A DNA stretch of 64,000 nt. It comes from Pictodentalium vernedei (Eukaryota > Mollusca > Scaphopoda > Dentaliida > Dentaliidae). The position numbers were made by a program, and so were the translations under genes. Positions 34,453-46,606 of the stretch are shown one piece after another. The notes under the pieces are model-generated. The model was not told the origin of the DNA. It made no database searches and saw only the letters and a list, made by a program, of their open reading frames with translations. Where the stretch lies: contig CM062292.1 in the NCBI GenBank assembly GCA_031216915.1, forward strand, positions 200,653,262 through 200,717,261, given 5' to 3'. Numbering within the stretch: position 1 is the first letter of the stretch; each line of letters begins with the position of its first letter.

Positions 34453-35152
34453 AAATACTGGTCTGTCAAGATCAGACATGTTAGGGTCCTGTTTCACCAC
34501 CTATATATTATATATAGAGCAATTTATGGTGTTAAAATACTATGGCATATGCCGGTATCATAGCTTTCCAACAAAAAACATGATACAAACTTTGCATATT
34601 CTGCTCCAAATACAAGTGTCTGTGTTCAAATACCCAATTCATTTTGTCATACCTGATGAAATTTTCAAATCTGACTGGTTGAAAAATACTCTGATCCCCA
34701 TTGGGATTTTGCCATACCTTTCACTCAAGGTTTCTGCAAGTTAGGACTGATAAAATTCAAGGTTATTTCTCGATGTACTTCAGCGTTTTTAAAAAACGCT
34801 ACAATAGACAAATTCAAGGATTTTCTAGGCCCAGCCATCACTGGTCCAAACTAGGACTGCCTGTCATTATCAACCTCCTCCCACTTCCCTTATAGGAATT
34901 GAAAACTCTGGCATACAAAACTATATTCCCGGTAGTTATGATTTCATGCTTCATCAGTATTTTTATTTTCAAGGCCTCCAAACAGGTGTTCCATGATTTC
35001 AAAACCTTGAATAACTCTTAGTCAAATTCAAGATTGTTCCTTGAATCTAAGGCCCTGTGGGAATCCTGTCACTTCTTCCTTCTCTAACAATTGCCTTATG
35101 ACTTCTATATGAAATAAGCTAACTGAACTCATTTCAGTTAGTGATACACAAT
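34453..35152. other. Spacer between two repeat elements
   Basis: No gene is recognised. Two plus-strand open frames of 64-88 codons (34478-34895) have no family motif and no convincing splice context. Confidence 0.4.
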
Positions 35153-37051
35153 GAAAGTGTCAATGACAATGTAGCTTAACTTGTGTGTTGTGTTTGATGA
35201 AAAGGATAATGTTCAATGTTTATGAAAGGATTATGAAATAAGACAAGAATTGTGATAATTGGGAATATGTTCATTTCTGTTCCCCGTATGCTATGTTTTT
35301 GATAAAAATAATATGAGGTGTACACTGTACTAAAGAGCTGAGGGGGTGAGTTAAGATTACCTCACAGTTAATGTATGTGGCCCTCACAGTTAACAAATAT
35401 CAACAAAAGTTACCAAGTTACAGTGAAATTATTCCAAAATGAGTCATCCTACCAAGTTACAATGAAATCCCTTCATAAATATGACCTGTAGACTGTGATA
35501 AAGGTTATTGGGCTTTGGGCTCAGGCAGCCATCATGGTTGAAAGATCACAACCAAAAGGGGACATTCTCATCTGGGCATCATCTGGAGTGATCCTACAAA
35601 GTTAGAATGAAATCCCTTCATAAATATAACCTATAGACTGTGCTCAAGGTTTTCGGGCTTCGGGCCCCTGAAGCCGTCACAGTGGACGAATCACAACCAA
35701 AAGGGGATGTCATCATCTAGGCATTATATGGAGTCAAACTAACAGGTTACAATGAAATCCTTCCATAAATATGACCTGTAGACTATGCTAAAGGCTTTGG
35801 GGTTTTGGGCTCGGGCAGCCATCAAGGCTGAATGATTGCGACCAAAAGAGGACGCTCTCATCTAGACATTATTTGGAGTCATCCTACCAAAGTACAATGA
35901 AATCCCTTCATAAATATCACCTGTAGACTGTACTAAAGGTTTTCAGGCTTCAGGCCCCTGTAGCCGTCACAGTTGCCTAATGGTGTCCAAAAGGGGCTGT
36001 TCTCATCTAGACATTAAATGAAGTCAACCTACCAAGTTACAATGAAATCCCTTCATAAATATGAACTGAAGCCTGTGCTAAAGGTTTTTGGGCTTTGGGC
36101 TCGGGCAGCCATCATGGTTGAATGATCGCAACCAAAAGGCGACATTCTCATCTGGGCATCATCTGGAGTGATCCTACGAAGTTAGAATGAAATCCCTTCA
36201 TAAATATGACCTGTAGACTGTGCTCAAGATTTTCGGGCTTCGGGCACCTGTAGCCATCACAGTTGACCAATCACGACCAAAAGGGGGTGTCATCATCTAG
36301 GCATTATATGGAGTCAACCTAACAGGTTACATGTACTATGAAATTCTTCCATAAATATGACCTTTTGCCTATGCTAAATGTTTTTGGGCTCGGGCACCCA
36401 TCAAGGCCAAATGATCGCGATCAAAATGGGACGTTCTCATCCAGACATTATTTGGAGTCATCCTACCAAGTTACAATGAAATTCCTCCATAAATATGACC
36501 TGTAGACTGTGCTAAAGGTTTTTGGGTTTTGGGCTCAGGCAGTCGTCATGGTTGGCAGATCACGCCCAAATGAGGAAATTCTCATCTAGACATCATAAGG
36601 AGTCATCCTACCCAGTTACAATGAAATCCCTCCATACTAAACATGACCTTCAGACTGTGCTAAAATTTTTGAGTTTCGGGCTTGGGCAGCCATCACGGTT
36701 GACAGAACAAGTCCAAAATGGGACGTTCTCATCTAGGCATTGTGCAGAGGCATCCTACCAACTTACAATGAAATACCTTCATAAATACGACCTGTAGACT
36801 GTGCTAATGGTTTTCGGGTTTTGAGCTCGGGCAGCCATACCAGTTGACTGATCACGACCATAAGGGGACGTTTTCTCATCTGGACATGATGACCCCAAAC
36901 CTGCATATGAAATTTCGTGACGATCAGACAAGAACTGCCGGGTGTAGCCCGTGCTAAAGGAAAATGTGAACAGACTCACAGACTAGCAGACTAACAGACT
37001 TCCGCACGTGTGATGGCAATAGCTTATCTTGACTTTGTCAAGATAAGCTAA
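35153..37051 (+). mobile_element. Repeat element family G (145-bp satellite element)
   Basis: Opens gaaagtgtcaatgacaatg and tagcttaacttg, nearly the same start as family A. It closes with a hairpin, agcttatcttgac-ttt-gtcaagataagct, and CTAA at 37048-37051. The start tagctta-a-cttg is the inverse of the end caag-a-taagcta. About eleven monomers of exactly 145 bp; marker ataaat at 35475, 35620, 35765, 35910, 36055 and 36200. Units 1 and 5, 2 and 6, 3 and 7 share private variants, so the array has a four-unit, 580-bp higher-order structure. Confidence 0.8.
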
Positions 37052-37079
37052 AAATCACAATTCACATTTTAATAGTTTT

Positions 37080-37260
37080 TTAATTATTGCCTCTAAAACC
37101 TAGCTGATGACCACACCCTAAAACAAGCTCACTGGGCTTGTTGCAATGAGGGGTCACACCCTATATTTTTAGGCAAAATATTAATGAATTTTTTTTAGAT
37201 ACTGAAGAAAATTACAATTGTTGTCTGCTAGTCGGGGCAGGTAAAATAGTTAAAGGAAAC
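37080..37260. repeat. Decayed TTAA-MITE-type palindrome
   Basis: The centre ccctaaaacaagctcactgg pairs loosely with gggcttgttgcaatgagggg, flanked by cctctaaaac / tatttttaggc and ending gcaggtaaaatagttaaagg. The family is recognisable but the ends are eroded. Confidence 0.5.
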
Positions 37261-37296
37261 AGGACAGTTAACTTAGCCAAAGACACCTGTATCCAA

Positions 37297-37606
37297 GCCA
37301 GAAAATAAGCAGACTGTTATCTGCAAAATGAGGTCCACAGAGGGTGAATTTAGTGATGCTACCCTGTACAGCAGAGTAGCATCACTAAATTTACTCTCTT
37401 TGAACCTCAATCTGAATCAGGGCAAAATGAGGTCCACAGAGGGTGAATTTAGTGATGCTACCCTGTACAGCAACCTCAATCTGAGTCAGGGTCTCAAAAC
37501 TAAACAAAATAACGGTACGCAGAGGATAAATTAGCCCACTGTATAGGATAGCATCATCACCTCTGGGGGACCTCATTTTGCCAATGTCAGGCTGCTTATT
37601 TTCAGG
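37297..37606. mobile_element. Small TIR element with internal duplication
   Basis: Left gccagaaaataagcag...caaaatgaggtcc, right ggacctcattttg...ctgcttattttcaggc, forming ~40-bp imperfect TIRs. The segment aaatgaggtccacagagggt through accctgtacagca occurs twice in direct orientation (37327-37376 and 37425-37471) and partly inverted between, so the interior is itself repetitive. No gene is present. Confidence 0.6.
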
Positions 37607-37724
37607 CCTGCCTGTATCAGTACTGTTATTCTTCAGATTATGTTGAGTAAGGAGTTAAAATGAAACATACAAATGGTTGGTAAGGCATTCATTCAAGAAG
37701 AATTGTAATTTAATCTAAACATAC

Positions 37725-37817
37725 CAATGCCAGCTGCTGCTAAATAGACAGCTGCAGGACAACCCAGTCCACCAGCACCAACAATAAGTGCTGAACTTTT
37801 CTTTAATTTCAACTGAC
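37725..37817 (-). CDS. MOCS3: MOCS3-like exon 3 (glycine-rich ATP loop)
   Basis: Minus strand: catatttttag | 93 bases | gtatgttt, phase 1 in and phase 1 out. It encodes [18 protein letters not shown] then [13 protein letters not shown], the dinucleotide-binding strand-loop-helix with GxGGLG that opens the ThiF/MoeB/Uba4 adenylation domain. The residues after GIG in the same open frame are intronic. It sits 60 bp right of the AT-rich stretch that follows the small TIR element and 51 bp left of a SINE flank. Confidence 0.92.
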
Positions 37818-37876
37818 CTAAAAATATGAAAACAAACATGATGAAGTTGTGTGCTTTCATACATATGTAAATTATA

Positions 37877-38226
37877 ATTTTTTTATTGGGGTTCAATGGT
37901 ACTGTTGACAGCCAGGATCACCTTGTGTTTGAAACATTGAGGAAGCCAGAGTACCTGGAGAGAACCAATGAGCAGTAGTGAGTAACTGTCAAACTCACCA
38001 ACGTACTATCTTCACACAAGCAGGGTTAGCATTAGTTGAAGACAAGGGTACCATCAACGTGCAGTATGCCTTACATGTAGTAACCAGTGCCACCATGCTC
38101 TCATCTGGGCAATCACGATTAAGTGCCTTGCCTAAGGAAACAACGTGGTTATCCCTGGTAGGGATCGAACCATGGACCTTCCAGTTTGAAGTCCAATGCC
38201 ACAACCACTGAGGCACTGCACTCCCA
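37877..38226 (-). mobile_element. tRNA-derived SINE, full length, diverged
   Basis: Minus orientation with ttattggggttcaat tail at the left, gcagggttagcattagttga in the body, and the head at the right (gggatcgaaccatgg for box B). The exact 9-bp flanks taaattata are at 37868-37876 and 38227-38235. Confidence 0.85.
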
Positions 38227-38235
38227 TAAATTATA

Positions 38236-39209
38236 CATAAATATCTAATATATGGATAAAGTAAATTAAAGTAAAAATAATGTCATAGTAGATCAAAAGT
38301 AATTAACGGTAAAGCCTGTAATGAAATTGAAAGCTTTTGAAACACATAACACCTTATAAGGTCATATTATCCAGAATTGTACAGTGTGGGTGAACAATCA
38401 GTTCATTTTCCTATCATTTGATGCAAGAGAAATAAAACAACCAGTAGTTTGTTCTTCCACATGAAAAGATTTGAAACAGATAGAATGAAAATTTACTTGA
38501 ATTGGCTTTGGGTATTCATCAGGCCTTCAGATTGATTGTTCTATCTTGAGCACATCTTTTTCCAGGCTTTAAATGTACAGACAAATCCATTTTCAATGTC
38601 TATTTTTGATTATTAAAGCTGAAAGTATCTTTACACTACATAATAAAAGAAAGGAAACTCTCTACCACCTGAAAAATCATCAGTACAGTTAACTGAGAGA
38701 TACATGTATAAAGGACAGTATTTTAGCAGATTTCGTATTTTGGGCACAGCTTTTGCCACCTTAAATTTGGTGTAATCTAAAGGCTGCCACCTTAAAGTTG
38801 GTGTAATCCAATCTAAAGGCCTGTGATTCATACATGTACACTACAGCTATAATGAAGTGGAATGCAAGTGGGACAACTTATGCCTTAACATTTTGAACCT
38901 TGGTGGTTTCTTCCATGTCAGTTCAATAGCAGCAATTGGAAGAGTCCATATTCCTTATTTGGGGGTAGATCAATTAATATTTCCAACATGCAGTCTTGGG
39001 ACTGCATGTTGAAAATATTGATTGGTCTTCCCCACACATTAACTTAGCAGCTGGCTTACTTAATGAAATTATAAAATATGTTCCTGTGCCGGAGAAGTGG
39101 CCTCTCAGGTTCAAAATAAAAAATACATTTGGTTCACAGGAAGTTAATATTTCAAATCAATGAGGGAGAGAGGCTATTATTTTTATTTATGCAACTTTTT
39201 CCAAAAAAT
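38236..39209. other. Intronic spacer with a hairpin
   Basis: No exon is recognised. A palindrome at about 38966-39028 (atcaatt-aatatttccaac-atgcagtc and inverse) is the only clear structure. At 39151 the 20-base tract tttcaaatcaatgagggaga also occurs, with one change, near the ends of the giant palindrome (16278 region). Confidence 0.4.
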
Positions 39210-39991
39210 AACAAGCCAAGACCAATACCAGGTCTGGACCTGCGTCGCTGCATGCAACTGAATCGGCAAACAGGAAGTGGCTGCACAGCAGATCTGAAAA
39301 TTGCATACACGATACAACTGATCATTATCAGGCTCCAGATGAAATATAAAATCAATCCCTTGCATAGAAGCCGAGAAACATTTGACGAAAAATTTCAATG
39401 TTCAGTGGGTACAGGAAAATTTCAAAGTATCGGCAAACAGGAAGTGGCTGCACAGCAGATCGAAAAATTGCTTACACGATACAACTCATCATTATGAAGC
39501 AGCAGACCAAATATAAAATCAATCCCTTGCTTAGAAGCCGAGAAAACCTTGACGGAAAATTTCAATGTTCAGTGGGTACTGTAAAATTTCAAAGTATCGG
39601 CAAACAGGAAGTGGCTGCACAGCAGACCTGAAAATTGCATACACGATACAACTCATCATTATGAAGCAGCGGACCAAATATAAAATCAATCCCTTGCATT
39701 GAAGCCGTGAAAACCTTGATGGAAAATTTCAATGTTCAGTGGGTACAGTAAAATTTCAAAGTATCGGCAAACAGGAAGTGGCTATATGGCAGATCTGAAA
39801 ATTGCTTACGCGATACAACTCATCATTATGAAGCAGTAGACCAAATATAAAATCATTCCCTTTCATAAAAGCCAAGAAAACTTTGACGGAAAAAGTGTTT
39901 CGGACGGACTGGGGCGTATGGACGGACTGACGGACAGACGGACGGAGTCGAGCAGTTACTAGACCTGCTCTGCCGCTGGCGATGCAGGTAA
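39210..39991 (+). mobile_element. Repeat element family H (167-bp satellite element)
   Basis: Opens aacaagccaagaccaatac and acctgcgtcgctgcatgc, closes gacggacagacggacgg, actagacctgctctgccgct and gcgatgcaggtaa. Three to four tandem units; marker aatttcaatgttcagtggg at 39391, 39558 and 39725, period 167 bp. The short copy at 21177-21474 holds one unit, so unit number varies between copies. Confidence 0.7.
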
Positions 39992-40555
39992 CAACTGTCC
40001 ACCTAATATTTGAGTTATTTTCTGAAAAACATAGCAAACTGGATGTTTACAATACAAAAAATAGACAGTGTATTTTAACCCCAAGTACACTGATGTCAAA
40101 ATAGTGAGCTCTGTCAAACAAGAATGAATTGGTTCAACCCCAAGTTACACTATGGGAAAAATTTACAGGTTGAAACTCTACATGTATATCTCAAGATCAG
40201 GGTGCAGGAGGTTAATCATGCATTGTTGCAAACATCTGCAAATAAATATATATCATTCGATAAAGGTAAAATTATAAAGTGTCACGATTTCAAAGTAATT
40301 TTGAAAGACACTGGAAGCCAATAAAAACATTCAATGAGGGGGTTCAATTTTGGCAAGGGAATGCCTGTGAACCAAAACCCCATTTTTTTGTAGCCTAATA
40401 ACACAATATTTTTGACAAAATGCCACTACAATTTGGCAGTACAGGCATAAAGGAACAAAAACTTGGCCAAACACTAATACATGTACAAGAGGAAGTAAAG
40501 GAGTGCAAATCAGGCTTTGAAGCATGAAGGTACATATAATAATTACAGTGGAACC

Positions 40556-41354
40556 CTGTTAATTGAATAGCCACTTTGCCAATGAAAATTATTCAATATA
40601 TTTATTTATTGATGTTTAAGGTCACAAACTTATGCACAATGGCTAATCGGTACTGTGACAGTTTTACGGGTGGAGGAAGACGGAGTACCCGGGGAGAGAA
40701 CCATCGAGCATCGAACATCTGTCAGCTCCTCAACATTCTAACTCTTCAAGCTCCATTCAAGCAGGGTTACAGCAATTGAAGACATGTGCACCATCGAAGT
40801 GCAGTATGCCTTAGTACATGACATCATCGTGCCCCCACGTAGGCAACCGGGATAAAGTGCCTTGCCTTATGACAGTGCGGGCCGTCCCAGACGGGGATCA
40901 AACCCGGAACCTCCAGCACAGAAGTCCAACAGTCTACCACTGAGCCACCACTCTTCCAAATTATTCAATTAACAGGAGTATTTCATCAAAAGGGATTGTG
41001 TCACTTTCATGTATTCTACACATAAACTTGGCATTTATTCTATTATATCTTGTTTGTCAAAGCTCCATGAGCTCTGTCAAACAAGATATAATAAATTAAA
41101 TGCCTGTATTGGATGTAGTGTCAAAGTGAGGCCAAATAGGTCTATAGACAAAGGAAAACTGCAGAGAATCAGGGTAATTTCTTGACAGGTTGCATGATTT
41201 TTTATTCAATCAACAGGAGTTTACTCTTTTACCTATATTCAATTAACAGGGCAAAATTGGACTGAAGGTGTGGTAAATTGTTTTGTGTTGGGAAATTATA
41301 TTCAATTAACATGGTTATTCAGTTAAGAGATAACCAATTATGTGGGCTCCACTG
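40556..41354. mobile_element. pogo-like MITE, copy 2, split by a SINE
   Basis: Starts cagtggaaccctgttaattg and ends ggctccactg, with TA on both sides. It carries the same ttcaattaacagg motifs and the tattatatcttgtttg palindrome (41038-41095) as copy 1. The SINE at 40598-40959 is inserted with an attattcaat duplication; without it the MITE is about 427 bp, like its relatives. Confidence 0.75.
40598..40959 (-). mobile_element. tRNA-derived SINE nested in pogo-like MITE
   Basis: Minus orientation, (ttta)n tail at the left, head at the right with gggatcaaacccgg and ctgagccaccac. The 10-bp flanks attattcaat are identical at 40588-40597 and 40960-40969. This dates the SINE as younger than the MITE. 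Confidence 0.88.
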
Positions 41355-41374
41355 TACTTGGAAGTAATTACCAG

Positions 41375-41725
41375 TGGTGCCGCAGTGGCTCAGTAGGTAG
41401 AGGTGCAGACTGCAGGCCAGGAGGTCCTCAATTCGAATTCCACCTATGGCAACCGCATTGTGTCCTTGGACAAAACACTTCGCCACCATTGCCAAGGTGA
41501 GGACAGGGTGGCATAGTGTACTAAGGCATACTGCATGTTGATGGTGCACTTGTCTTCAACCAATGCTAACCCTACTTATGTGGAGTTGGTATGTTGGGGA
41601 GCCTGACAGTTGCTCGCCATTGCTCGGTGGTTCTCTCGGGGTACTCGGGCTTCCAACACACGTAAACCTGTCTGACATGAGGTGACCCTGGCTGTCAAAG
41701 TGTTGTTAAACCCCAATAAAATAAA
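41375..41725 (+). mobile_element. tRNA-derived SINE, plus orientation
   Basis: Box A gtggctcagtaggtagagg, box B aattcgaattcc, then gcattgtgtccttggac, the conserved body and gttaaaccccaataaaata tail. Flanks are taattaccag (41365-41374) and taattaacag (41726-41735). It abuts the pogo-like MITE by 20 bp. Confidence 0.88.
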
Positions 41726-41735
41726 TAATTAACAG

Positions 41736-42876
41736 CAAAACATTTCTATAAATGGCTTGTTTTGGTGAGAAGGTAACAGCAAGGGCAAGAATATTATCTT
41801 CATCATCATACACTAGATTTATATTGCCTCATTAATGCCAGATTAGTATTGCAATCTGCCAATAATGAGGCAATAATCAAGAGGTACTAAGGGAATAATG
41901 TGGACTAATGGTATACTTTCAAGAACTATATCTATTTTGAAATGACAATAAAATTGGAGCTTTTTCCAATCTGGACAAAGAAATGTTGTGATGTGAGCCC
42001 TTTCCAGCAGTGTACTGCATCACAACACAACATGGCTTCACAAAATACAAATGTACCTCTAGGTCAAAGTAGTGTTTTGCCTTACTCATTCCATCATTCG
42101 AACTACAGTAACAAAGATAGAAATTAACAAGTGGCATCCTCTTTTCAGGTCATTTTAATTTCTACTTTGTACAAGACTGTTATCACCTTAAAGTAATGGG
42201 ATCTTGTTGAAAGATTAATTTAATGATGCCACTCAGTGTCTTTTCTCTCATACATTCTGTGGAGAATCATCTGATTTACAATTGCTTCACTGAAGTTGTA
42301 TTTCATGTATTATACCGATGTCAAATAAATATTATTATTGCTGCGAAAAGTTTATTAGAAAAATCAGGTAATAGTTTGGGAATCCCTACTTACTTTGCAC
42401 CAGTAGGGTGAATGGTGTGCAGATGATCATTGATGTTTTTTCTTGAAAAATGCCAGGGACTCAACAATAGCGCACTTCACTACAATTTTAGCAAGCAGTG
42501 TACAGTGTGCCTCCCATTTTCCAAATCCCAAGACTGTGTAGGAACAGTGAATCTCAGATGCTATTTTTGTTTGTTTTTCTGGTTTCGGAATTGATTGTGC
42601 AATAGTTTACTTAAAAAATTTCAATCCACTGATGTAAGTGTGTTGTGACCAGACTGTGAACTGATGGGGAAAGAGACTGCTTTTGCAATCAGAATACCAT
42701 GAGAAGCACAAACAAGCAAAGTCCAACTACATGTACAGTACAGATGTGGACTGGTCACTTTCCATGGGGTGGGTAGTATTTCCACGCCTGCAATAATATT
42801 AGATTACAAACACTAATTATAGGAATAATCATAAAAAATTTAATAAATGAAGCAACAGGTACAATCCAATGCTTCA
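41736..42876. other. Intronic spacer, no gene
   Basis: I see no exon here. A short inverted pair around 41816-41875 (ttgcctcattaatgccag... and ...ccaataatgaggcaa) suggests a small foldback. The stretch at 42580-42760 shares 'gtgttgtgaccagactg' wording with 44100-44120, a diverged local repeat. Confidence 0.4.
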
Positions 42877-42880
42877 TTAA

Positions 42881-43123
42881 CCCTTTACCAAACATGAAAA
42901 GCAGACGACACTTGCAAAAATAATTCTTGAATAACTAATTTTTTCCATTTTTAGTCTCAAAAACATAGGTTATGACCCCTCGTTGGAACAAGCTCGCCGA
43001 GCTTGTTCCAACGAGGGGTCATAACCTATGTTTTTGAGACAAAAAATGAAAAAATAATGAAAATTAATTGGCGATTTTTGAGAACAGCGCTGGCCGGTTT
43101 TGGCCGTTGCGTTGGTTAAAGGG
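42881..43123. mobile_element. TTAA MITE (piggyBac-like), intact
   Basis: TTAA-ccctttacc...gg-t-taaaggg-TTAA, targets at 42877-42880 and 43124-43127. The central palindrome spans about 42948-43046 (ataggttatgacccctcg ... cgaggggtcataaccta), with 'tgagacaaaaaatg' arms. It is a 243-bp non-autonomous element. A similar copy is at 56576-56814. Confidence 0.8.
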
Positions 43124-43396
43124 TTAATTAAAATTTTCACGATGATGATTTTTATTACCTGATAAATGCACCCGTGGATATCACTGTCCACGAGTGGATT
43201 ATGACTAGTCCACAGCGACTGTACTGTACATGTTAAAGACTTCACTTTGGAGATCCACTGGTTGACATATGGACTATGTTTACTCAAAAAATCTGCAAAA
43301 GCTTCCACTCTGTAATTAAATGTGGTCATGGTAATTCTCTATTCCAGTACAGTAAATTATCAGTGGGGACCTGTATTATTGTACTGTGATCTTAAA

Positions 43397-43691
43397 AGCA
43401 GATAGAGAATTTTAACCGGCAAGCTGAGCATTTTGAAATAATGTTTGTGTCTGCTAATAGGCCTTGTAGAAAGGGCATAAGGGCCTGAGGTAGTGTGATT
43501 GAGGTGTGTTTCCATAAAACTCAATGGTAAAATGTTATTTTCTTGAGGTCTACAGTAGGCTTCGGAAAAACATTTTGGGATTATCTATAAGCTATTCAGC
43601 CTCAATCATAACAAAATGCAAGGCCTGGGCCGAATCTTGACCTAATAAGGGGTCTAGTCACTACCTGCTCAAAATTCTCTATCTGCTTTCC
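43397..43691. repeat. Possible small TIR element
   Basis: agcagatagagaatttt at the left and aaaattctctatctgct at the right are perfect inverse copies 295 bp apart. No clear target duplication or internal gene. Confidence 0.45.
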
Positions 43692-43802
43692 TGTCCACAA
43701 TGTTCACTGCAGAAAATCATAACACTGGGAAAACAAAGTGTGAAAACATTGCATCTCAAATCTCAAATGCCATTTTTGTTTTGTTTCTTCTTACAGTATG
43801 TT

Positions 43803-44040
43803 GAGAGTGGATTGTAACTAAACCACCCATGGAGTGGAGTTATCACCCAAAGTTTCACTTTCAAATTCTGTACATATGGACAAAAACACAAGCAGTCTTA
43901 CAGCCAATGGACCTCCAGGTTTAACTCGGAGGTCCATTGGCTGGACTTTGCTTGTGCTTGTTATGCTTTGCAACAAATTTACAATTATTGCTTGGGTGAA
44001 ATCCACACGCTATGGGTGATTTAGTGATAATACACTCTCC
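43803..44040. mobile_element. Palindromic MITE family Q
   Basis: Ends gagagtggattgtaactaaa and atttagtgataatacactct are inverse copies with a few changes, and the centre is a palindrome, gccaatggacctcc ... ggaggtccattggc (43907-43941). Half copies of the same unit lie at 45245-45372 and 51715-51850, where the ggaggtcc-ttggctgaaac and gtgatttagtaacaatcc pieces recur. Confidence 0.65.
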
Positions 44041-44223
44041 ATGTACTGTATTTGATCTTGATTTAGCAATGTTTTATTTATGAAATCTTGATTCACATGT
44101 GTTGTAACCAGACTGCGATCTAAATGAGAAAAAGGCCACTTTTGTGATCACACTGTAATTAACAAATCATAATATTTTCTGTTTGCATCCATATGAAGTA
44201 ACTAAAAATATACACATACATAC

Positions 44224-44344
44224 CTTGCACTCCTATTTCTGGTAAGATCAACTGTCTACTATATCTGGATATGGAACTGTTTGTTAGCTTTTCCACCACA
44301 CTCTCTTCTTGGAGGCTATCACCAAGGTTATCTACGACTGCATC
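44224..44344 (-). CDS. MOCS3: MOCS3-like exon 2
   Basis: Minus strand: gataaatcag | 121 bases | gtatgtat, phase 0 in and phase 1 out. It encodes DAVVDNLGDSLQEESVVEK, then LTNSSISRYSRQLILPEI and GVQG. The R-Y-S-R-Q-L-x-L-P-E-I-G-x-x-G block is the hallmark start of the Uba4/MOCS3/MoeB adenylation domain. The acidic 18 residues before it are a variable linker. It lies between two MITEs, 184 bp from one and 162 bp from the other. Confidence 0.92.
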
Positions 44345-44505
44345 CTGATTTATCATCCAATTCTTACAACAGAAAGTACATCAGAATAAAACTACATTTC
44401 AAAAGGATCTTTTCTCTGAGCATGAACAAAGCCAGAGAATAAACATCTTGAATTTTGAGATAACCTATTTACCATTCATCTGGATATAATTAAAAGGACC
44501 GATTA

Positions 44506-44692
44506 CAGTACAGCCATCATGGACCGGGTCAAAATCTATGGGTGCCATTGGGTGGGCATTTTTATTAACCTGGTCCTTCATTGGTGGAAATTTTGTTAGG
44601 TGTCATAGCAGATCATCTCTAAATTATATGTGTGAAAAAATGATGAACTATGGATTTTGACCCGTCCACGATGATCCTACTGTATGACAGTT
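44506..44692. mobile_element. 187-bp TA-flanked MITE
   Basis: Left cagtacagccatcatgga then cgggtcaaaatctat, right atggattttgacccg then tccacgatgatcctactg, giving ~38-bp imperfect TIRs with TA on both sides (44504-44505, 44693-44694). CAGTA termini and the TA target fit a pogo/Tc1-type MITE. Confidence 0.65.
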
Positions 44693-44694
44693 CA

Positions 44695-45953
44695 CAGATG
44701 TTGAAAGCATCTGTGGCAAGCACATGGATCATCAGCTGTCTTAGAGAGTTCCAGCATTGAAGAGAAGGGTCTACCCACAGTAACATTTTAAAACAGTAAT
44801 ACCAAATAAGGTGGTAAGATACAACTTTCTGACCAACTGTTTGTAGTTCCAGATGAACAACCTTCAGTTATCTGTTTTTTTCTCACTTAGCCACCAGAGG
44901 AACGATAAAATTGTTCCTCACAAATTTTATGGCCTAAAAGCATATGATTCCCTTTGTTTCACCGAGGAGGCCATACACTGCATTTTTTAAACAAAATTTT
45001 TACCCTTGTGTTATTTACAATACAAATATTGTTGTTTGCTCAACTTTGCTGACCGTGACAGGTAAAGTGTTGAAAGCATCTCTACAACATGGCCAAAACT
45101 GGCAGTGTGTAGACTTTTAGATTGGTCAAATTTAGTCATAACTGAAAATTACTGAGCAGAACGAGGTTCAGCTTATTCATACATATATTGAAACTTTTAA
45201 CTCTAAGAAATGACACTGAGGCATTTTCTTGCTTCTCAGGGATTCATTTACTCTTAAACCCGGAGGTCCATTGGCTGAAACACTGCTTGTGTTTTTGTCC
45301 ATATGTACAGAATTTGAAAGTGAGACTTTGGGTGATAACTCCACCTCATGGGTGGTTTAGTTACAATCCCAGGCCTTTAGATTACCCCAATTTCACACCT
45401 TTTACAGGTGTCCCCAAATTAGAGAATGTGTGAAGGTATCAAGAAAAATATATAAATTCTCTGTGCCTATTCTGCATTTTAAAATAATTTCCATCACAAT
45501 ATGACCATAGAAACACAAAGAAACGCATGGCAATAAAATATAACAGGATAAAACTGTTATTTCTGGTTTTAATGTCCCCAAATTAGGGCAAAATGATGCC
45601 CCCAAAATAAATGAATTGAAAGGCCTGCAATCCTTTCTCCACATACTGTATATGATTCAAGATAACACAATATCTGTTACTTGTACAGCAAGACACAAAA
45701 ACAAAAGATTTCTAAAACTGTTCTCTATCAAAGAAAGTTCTGGTAAACAGGCTGCAACAGACACAGAGTGGAACTCGAAGGCACAACTTTTGATTCTGTC
45801 AATTGATAAGAGATAATAAAAATAGCACAGTTTATCAATGTGCTTCGTAGAAACAAATCTATTCTGCAATAAATTCTCCAGGAGACGACCAACATAAGCT
45901 CCTAGCTTTCTGTCAGATCCCCCATTACATATCAATATGGTCTTTTGTTAGTA
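44695..45953. other. Intronic spacer with half a family Q MITE
   Basis: At 45245-45372 is an inverted half copy of the 43803-44040 MITE (ggaggtccattggctgaaac, gtgataactccacctcatgg, gtggtttagttacaatcc). No gene is seen elsewhere. Confidence 0.5.
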
Positions 45954-46382
45954 CAGTGGAGCCCACTTAATTGGATATCTCTTAATTGTATATCCCTGTT
46001 AATTGAATATAATTTTCAAACACAAAACCATTTACCATACCTTCAGTACAAATTTGATCTGTTAATTGCATATGGGTTGTAGATTAAACTCCTGTTAATT
46101 GTTTATAAATTTTTGTAATATGTCAAAAAAATTGCTATGACACGCACCAAATTCTCCTTATTTATCAACCTTTTTGGCCTCATACATCCAATACAGACAT
46201 TTATTCCATTATATCTTGTTTGAAAGAGCTCTAAGAGCTCTGTCAAACAAGATATAATGGAATAAATGCTCAGTTTACCCCCAGAACACAGGAAGCTGAC
46301 CAAATCCCTGTTAATTGTATACTCCTGTTAATTGAATAATTTTCACTGGCAAAATGGATATTCAATTAAGAGGATTCTACTG
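45954..46382. mobile_element. pogo-like MITE, copy 3
   Basis: Starts cagtggagcccacttaattg, ends ggattctactg, with TA on both sides. The perfect central palindrome tatatcttgttt ... aaacaagatata is at about 46209-46260. It is the inverse orientation of copy 1 and closely related, 429 bp long. Confidence 0.8.
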
Positions 46383-46606
46383 TACATGTTATATTTTTGA
46401 TCTTCACTATATATACTGCTACTTTTTTGGTGTTCAATCCTGTAACATATAGCATACTCATTGAATAAATATTGTTTAAACTAAGTTCTGGCAAATATAC
46501 TTCAGTATAAATGGAAATTAGAAATTACTCCTGTGTAACAGCAAGTGAAACTTTTTTTCTGTTTCATTTCAAATTCTTTAAGATATAGAGGACACCATTT
46601 ATTATG

